DNA from: Symbiodinium microadriaticum
Taxonomy: Eukaryota; Sar; Dinophyceae; Suessiales; Symbiodiniaceae
Direction: 5' to 3'
Assembly (NCBI GenBank): GCA_001939145.1
Contig: LSRX01000496.1
Coordinates: forward strand, 275,517 to 339,516
Length of the DNA stretch: 64,000 bases
Both the position numbers and the translations under genes were made by a program. This document shows positions 58,046 through 64,000 of the stretch, piece after piece. Each line of letters opens with the position of its first letter. Position 1 is the stretch's first letter. A model generated the notes under the pieces. It ran no database searches, was not told the DNA's origin, and worked only from the letters and a program-made list of their open reading frames with translations.

Positions 58046-58708
58046 ATGGCCGCCAGTGTTGATGCGATATTCATGCTCGCTGCCTTCGCAGTGCCGGTCG
58101 CTGTGACCTACGGAATGCTGGGCTCCGGGCCGGGGGGGAGCGCTACCCTCAGCACCAGCTTTACCTGGCATCCGATTCTGATGTCGTCTGCTTTTCCTTG
58201 CTTGATGGTGTTGGGTCGCTGGGTTTACGTCACCGACTCTCTTGGAGACAAGCAACAGCAACGACCTGCACATCGCGGGGTCATGATGTTAAGCACTTTG
58301 GTTGCCATCGGCGGATACATCGCCATATTCATGGCCCATATCAAAACCCCGTCATTCTTCGGCTACAACTTCGCCAAGCACACTTGGGCAGTTCCGTCGC
58401 GAATAGTCCACGACTTCTTGGGATATTCTGTTCTATTGCTGATGCTCTTTCAGGCAACAGTAGGTCTGATGAAGTATTGGAAGTTGCAGGCCGGGCAGAA
58501 GTCCTTTCCATTTCATGGAAGCCTGGGGAAGCTCATCATCCTCCTCGGATCGGGCAACATCCTCACTGCCTGCATCTTCTGGAGCTGGAGCATGGCCTTC
58601 AAAGCACTCTTGGCCGGCCTCGCCTTGTCTGCAGCCCTCTGTGGAGCCTTCTGGCCTGCCCCTGAAAGGCCTGAAGCTGCACCCCTGGCAGAATCCACGA
58701 AGCCCTGA
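58046..58708 (+). CDS. Cytochrome b561-family transmembrane electron carrier
   Basis: A complete 220-codon open frame from ATG 58046 to TGA 58706-58708, without introns. Cytochromes b561 carry electrons across membranes, usually from ascorbate to an oxidised acceptor or ferric iron. The protein has about six hydrophobic segments and four histidines placed as in the family: His42 (TWHPILMSSAFP), His76 (RPAHRGVMM), His122 (IVHDFLGYS) and His157 (PFHGSLGK). These would bind two haems on opposite sides of the membrane. The length (220) is typical. The short N-terminal helix and hydrophilic C-terminus (PERPEAAPLAEST) fit a small b561 without extra domains. It contrasts with its intron-rich neighbours, so it may be a retroposed copy. 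The membrane and the electron donor cannot be told from sequence. Confidence 0.93.
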   Translation: MAASVDAIFMLAAFAVPVAVTYGMLGSGPGGSATLSTSFTWHPILMSSAFPCLMVLGRWVYVTDSLGDKQQQRPAHRGVMMLSTLVAIGGYIAIFMAHIKTPSFFGYNFAKHTWAVPSRIVHDFLGYSVLLLMLFQATVGLMKYWKLQAGQKSFPFHGSLGKLIILLGSGNILTACIFWSWSMAFKALLAGLALSAALCGAFWPAPERPEAAPLAESTKP

Positions 58709-59168
58709 CGGCCGGATCGACCTGACCGACTTGAGCTTGAAGCGATGATCTAAAGAGGTGCTCTGTGGTGCTGGCCGTCCCCCCACTGCAACTCCCCCCG
58801 GAAGTAAGTAGCGGCCTTGACCGAGGTGAGCTCCGCATCTTAAAAGTCAAAGTCTAAAGAGAAATCATGGACATGCCCGGTTCTGGGAGAGGTTTAGGTA
58901 AGCGGCTGATCCCCTAGTTCGAGCCAGCTAATACAGTGTGTTCATGCTTGACCTTGGTACTTATTGCCAGTCATTTTCATACTCTTTGTCTTGGGGGTGT
59001 TCTGGTTCTTGTGAGCAGAAATAGCACGGTTTTCAGTCTTGAGATCTCGACCGTGCTGTGCCAGGATCCACCTCAGGAAGCAGACATCGAGCAAAAGGAG
59101 GCGCCAGCGTCAGTGTTTAGGGACAACATAGAACGCCAGGAGGACTGTGACTACATAAGACTAGCCTA
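58709..59168. other. No secure gene downstream of b561
   Basis: A + strand frame near 59080-59166 reads IEQKEAPASVFRDNIER and could be an exon fragment. Nothing is recognised. Confidence 0.4.
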
Positions 59169-59265
59169 ACGATAACTTACCATGGTAATAGCAATAGGAA
59201 TAGGACATGACACATCATTAGTCCTATTCTTACTGTTATAATCATAGTAAATGGTAAGTTATCGT
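59169..59265. mobile_element. 97-bp foldback element (MITE-like)
   Basis: ACGATAACTTACCAT (59169-59183) is the exact reverse complement of ATGGTAAGTTATCGT (59251-59265). The arms continue inward with imperfect pairing (AATAGGAATAGGAC against GTCCTATTCTTA), leaving a central loop of about 14 bases. It is AT-rich compared with its flanks. I see no clear target-site duplication. It could be a short non-autonomous DNA element or a hairpin RNA precursor. Confidence 0.65.
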
Positions 59266-59392
59266 GTTTGAACAATGATAACAAGTACCTCTGTTGCTGT
59301 CCGCCCTCAGGAAGGCCAGAGCTCGCCAGTTGCCTCCAGAAAACTGGCCCTGGACTTTGGTGTCTCTGCTGCAAAGTGATGTACAGATCCAT

Positions 59393-59652
59393 GGGTTAGG
59401 GTTTAGGGTTTGAGCATGTTTGCGCTTTCTTCTCAAAGCTGTCGCAAGGAAGGGTGGTTGGGAAGGCTGTCAGGCTCGAAAGTTAATATGAGAGACCGCG
59501 GCCTCCGGAGTGTGCTGCAAGGTATCAAAGACGACGGCACAGCAATTCTCGGCATCAACAGCCCCTTGCGCGTTCCAACTCCCTTGAAAGGCCTGGCCTT
59601 CGGAACATCTCAGCAAGCGAGCGTCACACAGGGTTTATAAGGTTTAGGGGAT
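59393..59652. repeat. Two short telomere-like blocks
   Basis: GGGTTAGGGTTTAGGGTTTG at 59393-59412 and GGGTTTATAAGGTTTAGGGG at about 59633-59652, separated by ordinary sequence. Confidence 0.55.
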
Positions 59653-59849
59653 CGTCCGGGGCTCCTTCGATGGTGCTTGGGGTTTGCGCAGTGTCAGGGC
59701 GAAGCTGAAGCTCGCCGGAGCCGGGAGCCTTTGCTGAGTGAATCACTGCAACGGCCAACGTATGCTGTTGCAGCGCGAAGCAACGTGCTCATGTATCTCA
59801 CGTCTCAGTCTCATTGAACGCAGAAATTTGAGAAATCTGCCACTGTGCC

Positions 59850-60290
59850 ATGAAGTTATGTCGAAAGAGGCGTAGTTATAGAGAAGCAGTGGACCGAGCA
59901 GGAGCTCAAAAACACTCTCTTCTTCAGGCACATGCCAATCCCGCATTGTCTCATGTACAGCAGGATGTCTACACGCTCATAATTCGCAATTCGTGCTCGC
60001 GGCGCATGCTCAAGCTGGAGAAGGGCTCATCGCGCCTATGTGGAAAATGCTCAGCAGATTGCGCTTGAAATCAGATGCACTGCTTCGTCCCGTGTTCATG
60101 TGCCGGCTGAACTGACTGGATCCCGAAAGAAACTGAAGCGGAACATAGACATTTGGAAGAGCCTCCAGCAAAATGCAGCTCAGCAGTTGTCAGAAGCCTG
60201 CGCGACAGATCCTTCCAAGTTTAGCTTCGAAATCCCAACTCCTAGAAAGCGTATCGTTCTGATAAAGGTTCTCACCCTTCAGCATACATA
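59850..60290 (+). CDS. Possible coding exons, unknown family
   Basis: A + strand frame near 59865-59970 reads RRRSYREAVDRAGAQKHS then LLQAHANPALSHVQQDV. Another near 60025-60288 reads VENAQQIALEIRCTASS, RVHVPAELTGSRKKLKR, NIDIWKSLQQNAAQQL and SEACATDPSKFSFEIP, then a stop. The second has a convincing residue mix over 80 codons. No family is recognised. They may be the last exons of a gene of unknown function. Confidence 0.35.
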
Positions 60291-60299
60291 GCTGCTTCT

Positions 60300-62110
60300 G
60301 GGTCAAAGCTAAGAGTAGTCGATGCCTATGGCGACCAGCTTTGGCATGCCCGCGCACCGGCCTTCTTGCCAGACACGCTACAATAAGGTCGTCGAAAGAG
60401 CGTGCACGCGCGTTGCTCGCTAGGCCGTCGCTGCAGAAGGCCAAGTCGTCTCGCAGCAATGGTTGGCGCACACCACGGCGTGTGCTGCGATGTTACTTTG
60501 GTGTCTCCATTGGCACCGACAGGTCTACCACAACTTTGTTCCGAGGCGCTGCCATGTTCTGTTGCGGGTCACTGAGCGCCACAAACGGGCGGCGTACATG
60601 TACCCCCATATGCAGCTCGCTGCTGCGGCCCACACAGTGTTGGGATCAGAACTATAAGGACGGTCAATTCGTGCAGCACATCCTCCGTGTAGCACCGCAC
60701 CCCGCCAACATTGCATATATGGCAGCACGGACGACCTGGATGCGAGGCATGGCCCGCGCCGAGCGCCGTAAGTTACCCGGAGGTGAGTTGCGGCGCATCC
60801 CGCCTCTGCCGTTTGCTCCGTATTCTGCGTCTCGCCGTGTTGTACATGTCCACGCCTTCGGTGGAAAATGTTTATTCTCGCACCATTTCGTGCAAGCCTG
60901 CATGCGCAAACATGCGCAAACGAAGCTCTCGTGTCGGGTGGCGGGCGCACGGAACTGTGAGCGCATGCACGCCGGCCAGAACCGTCCTCAACCTGGGAGA
61001 TCCTGGGAGCGGGAGCAGCTGGGACATTGCACGCAAGCCTAACCACCTCGCAACCCCAGCCGAGTGCATGGTCAACCACAAAGCTGCAGGGACGTCGGAG
61101 ATTACAGTGGCTGGTTCACACAATGCCGCACCGGGTGTGAGCGGAGGAGAGACGCCACCTCGATTTGGTCATATATGGTGCGACCGCCCTGTAATTGGTC
61201 TCCTTCAGGGCACGCGCTGGCTAGGCAGCCTAGTGGGCAGCCCGGGGCCCCACAGCAACGCAAACGCGCTACTTACTGTCCAGGGTCGAAGTCCTAACGC
61301 TTTCCTCGGGTACCAAGAATATCGAGTTGTGTTTGGTCGCATCGATCCAGTGTGCTAATGGGGGTCCCACTGAAACGTAATATTGTCATTCCTGACAATC
61401 CGCAAATGTGATAATCAGGTGCTCCGAGACCTCGTCCGCGTCCGTGCCCTGCGAGCTCCGCCAGCCGTGCGAGGCGCCGCTTCGTCGGCATGGGCCAGGC
61501 GTTGATGGTCCATGCATGCTGGCCGTGTCGGTACAACAAGCCGTCACGAGCACTGCCCTCGGGTCTACTTGGCCGGCGCTCCGCAACGCGAGCCGACAGT
61601 CGGCCCAGAGCTGGAACGGGCGCGAATTTCCTCACACAGCAGGGCCGAGCCGCCTGCCGTTTCGCGGCCGGTAGGGGAAGTCATAGGGTGGAGGCATCGA
61701 GTTCTCGCAACAAGGCTCGCTGGCAGAAGCCGTCGACGGCCTGGGACGCGGCACGCTGCCAGCCACGTGTGTTGTCAAGCTGTGGCTCGTCTCGAACGAG
61801 CGGACAGTGCACTTCTCCATGGAGCAGGTCGTGCCAGGATTCAAAGCCAACGGCGGACAGCGAGGCGCGGGCAGTTTGAAGTTGCAGCGCTTCCGACAAT
61901 TCGCATGCTGTGTCTAAGTCTTAGACAAGTCGAAGGGCGAAAGCGCGGTCGCCCTTGAGCAGAGTTGGGAGGGTGTCGGCCGTTTACAGGGTTGTTTGAC
62001 AGGATTCACTTCCCGTGCTGCTTGCCCGCCCTCCGGCTGAAGCCGAGAAGCTTCTCGCCGGCCTAAACTCACGGCATGCCGGCATGGCCCTGCCCTCGCA
62101 GCGGCATGCT
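60300..62110. other. GC- and CpG-rich stretch without a recognised gene
   Basis: This 1.8 kb is richer in GC and CG dinucleotides than its neighbours and has long overlapping open frames on both strands (for example 60341-61042 and 60711-61358 on +, 60525-61079 on -). One + frame near 61690-61915 reads SQQGSLAEAVDGLGRG then TLPATCVVKLWLVSNE and RTVHFSMEQVVPGF and looks the most protein-like. No domain is recognised. The long frames may follow from high GC alone. Confidence 0.45.
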
Positions 62111-62124
62111 CAGCCGCGGCCGGT

Positions 62125-62445
62125 AAGCTGAAACCCGGGAAACAGAAGCAAAAACACCAGAAGCAGAAGCTCAAGAAGCAAGACTGGAAGCGGAAACTCG
62201 GTAAGCTGCCACACAAACAGTAGAAGCAGAAGCTCTAGCTCAAGAAGTTGAAACAAGAACACGAGAAGCAAACCGAGTGGAAGTGGGTTCAAGCAACAAA
62301 AAATAGAAGCTCAGGAAGCTCAAATAAGAAGCCTAGAAGCGGAAGGAAGCTCAAGAAACAGAAACAAAAACACCGGCCACGGAAGCTCAAGAAGCTGAAA
62401 CAAGACTAGACGCGAAGACTCAAGAAGCTACTCAGCTACTGGAAA
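62125..62445 (+). repeat. Purine-rich degenerate minisatellite
   Basis: Units resembling GAAGCTCAAGAAGC and TGAAACAAGA recur about a dozen times with irregular spacing. A related fragment lies near 63640-63720. The strand is A/G-rich throughout. Confidence 0.75.
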
Positions 62446-62994
62446 CTGGCACACGAAAGTCGCCCCATCTGGCGTAAAGTCTCCCCAGGCGGGTTGATGT
62501 CATCCCAACAACCGTTCAACTTCAGCCACTCCGCACGGGCAACCAACCGGCTGACGAAACCTGATACCCGGCATAGTTCTCGACAGGTGTGCGAGAGGCC
62601 GGTTCGAAGCGTTTCCACAATGATTGTTATGTCTGGGTGTCTGTTTGCGACGGTGTAAACCTCGACGTGTCGTCGAAAGTCGCACCACACGCCACGAAGC
62701 CACAGCACCGTGTGAATGTGTGCCTGTGCGCACATGTGTGCGGAGGTGGAGGTCGGTAGGTGCGTGTCTCCAGCCCAACGACGTGACCGAGACATACCGA
62801 GACTGTTTCGGATAGCAAGAGTTTGTAAACAGGAGGACCAGCGCCACACATCGAAAACGACTCCGTGTGCCCACGCGCTTTGGGATGCTTTGGGGGATCG
62901 CACACTTCGCAACGTCTGGATTTTTTGTTCGGTTGTTGGGCCTGCAATGGCCTGCATACATTTGGCTTCTTGGACTACAACAGCAACATCCAAG
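62446..62994. other. No recognised gene
   Basis: Overlapping open frames on both strands, no motif. I see nothing to support a gene. Confidence 0.5.
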
Positions 62995-63505
62995 TAGACA
63001 CTTTGTTCCACCAGCAACCGTTCGACACACACACACACACATCCACATAAGTGATTACCCATAGCCCATAGCATCACAGCACCTAAACCGCGCCTGTCCC
63101 CACGTAAAAACTTGATTCCACAAGCACGCGCTCGAGACACATCCGTAGCAACATAACACATTAAAACCGGCAGTTCCCCGTGTAGCCGCTCAATGTCGCA
63201 AACATCTACGCTAGAACGACATCAGTGGCATCCCAGCAAGCCGCCGCAAATCACAACCAGCTATTCTCGATGTGGACGCTCGATTTCGCAAGCAGCCGCT
63301 CAAGAACCACATCAGCGGCAGCATGTCAAGACCAGCAAATTCCCATGTACTGTAGACGCTCGATTTTGCAAGCTGCCGCTTGCTACACCAAGCAATGGCA
63401 TCGCAGCAAACGGAAATCAACACAAGCCATTCCCCTTGGTGACGCCGGATTACGCAAACACAAGTGGCATCACGACATATCCAAGCACGGGATCGCGCAG
63501 AAAGT
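62995..63505 (-). repeat. Diverged ~80-bp tandem repeat, inverted relative to the 7.7-kb copy
   Basis: On the minus strand the units carry the same ordered phrases as 7725-8192: TGATGCCACT, TCGAGC with a GT run, GGAATCAAG or TCGAGCG, and the TACATGGGGAA-type ending. One copy again contains a microsatellite (CA tract at about 63023-63041 on the + strand) at the same place in the unit. About six copies, diverged. Confidence 0.8.
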
Positions 63506-64000
63506 GGCAGCTGGATGGGAAACAACAAATGATACAGATATTGATAAGTAGCTACAAATAGCCCAAACCCTGTTGGGACGACTTCGCCCCAGCAGGGACG
63601 ACGTAAACCTACCGCGAGTAAGGCAAGAAGACTACATGCGCAAGTTTAAAAATTGAGGCAAAAAAACTAAACGCGGAAGCTCGGGAAGTTGATGCAAAAA
63701 GTCTAAACAGAGACCTGGCTCACGAAGTCCCGGCATGTCACGGCTCACACAGTAGTGCTCGTCGTTAGCTTGTCTTGGAACCCATTTCCGCTTCCAATCC
63801 ATTTTTTCTTCTTCAGCTGGGCCTTCATCCGGCCTCCAAAGTGCCCCAGTTGCGACGTCTAGGGCTACAACTAGCCAGCACGTCGCCCGCCAGCAGCGCG
63901 CGGTTCAAGCGGCGGAGAGACGGGTGGACGCGCACGGATCCGGAAGTCGGCTCGCGGGCACTGTGATGTTTCAGCTTTTTGTACTTCCGCTTTTAGCCTT
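63506..64000. other. No recognised gene at the end of the window
   Basis: Contains purine-rich fragments like those at 62.1-62.4 kb and a short + strand frame at 63775-63966 rich in Arg and Ser. Nothing is recognised. Confidence 0.5.

Noticed and set aside
60341-61358. Overlapping long + strand frames that might be a gene
   Set aside because: Equally long frames exist on the minus strand, and the residue mix is dominated by Arg, Ala, Cys and His as expected from GC-rich non-coding DNA.
1-64000. LTR or LINE retroelements and other virus-like elements
   Set aside because: I looked for reverse transcriptase, integrase and capsid signatures in the translated frames and saw none, nor long terminal repeats.
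1-64000. tRNA and rRNA genes
   Set aside because: Scattered GGTTCGA-like strings were checked (for example near 21187 and 51341), but no cloverleaf or rRNA core sequence was found.

Overview
The window looks like nuclear DNA of a photosynthetic dinoflagellate, most likely a Symbiodiniaceae-type alga. The reasons are: base composition near 50% GC; very many microsatellites and minisatellites; scattered TTTAGGG-like blocks (the plant/dinoflagellate telomere type); genes broken into small exons by short introns, many of which begin with GC instead of GT; and every securely identified gene on the same (+) strand. Organism identity is inferred from these traits, not from a marker gene.

Five genes are secure. 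(1) 17.9-21.3 kb: a secreted or lysosomal-type serine carboxypeptidase of family S28, about 14 exons, catalytic Ser, Asp and His all visible. (2) 24.4-30.9 kb: a phytanoyl-CoA dioxygenase-like Fe(II)/2-oxoglutarate oxygenase with the complete HxD...H...R set, interrupted by a 4.2-kb intron that holds a striking array of about 40 diverged ~45-bp units. (3) 30.9-32.5 kb: a catechol O-methyltransferase-like enzyme with all metal-binding and catalytic residues, starting within a few bases of the end of gene 2; the two may even be fused by a 94-bp G-rich intron. (4) 44.3-51.0 kb: 2-phosphoglycolate phosphatase (HAD family), with a very long repeat-filled intron that includes the 513-base assembly gap. 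(5) 58.0-58.7 kb: an intronless cytochrome b561 with the four haem-ligand histidines.

Between them are stretches where I see protein-like exons but recognise no family (about 10.1-10.6, 15.2-15.5, 22.8-23.0, 33.8-34.0, 36.1-39.3, 40.9-41.9, 43.5-44.3, 52.8-53.4, 55.2-56.2 and 59.9-60.3 kb). The rest is repeat: tetranucleotide ATGT/CATA tracts, ATC, AGC and AGT trinucleotides, a 68-copy 10-bp array at 39.86-40.54 kb, TACTAC/TAACTAC tracts at 56.7-57.4 kb, and an ~80-bp diverged repeat family present at both ends of the window in opposite orientations (7.7 and 63.2 kb). A 97-bp foldback element lies at 59.2 kb.

Functionally, phosphoglycolate phosphatase removes the Rubisco oxygenation product and points to a photosynthetic host. 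The oxygenase and methyltransferase sit head-to-tail and could act in one small-molecule pathway (inference). The other genes look like unrelated housekeeping or membrane redox functions. Three single-N positions and one long N run all fall in or beside simple repeats, so repeat lengths here are not reliable, and one exact 283-bp duplication next to an N may be an assembly artefact.
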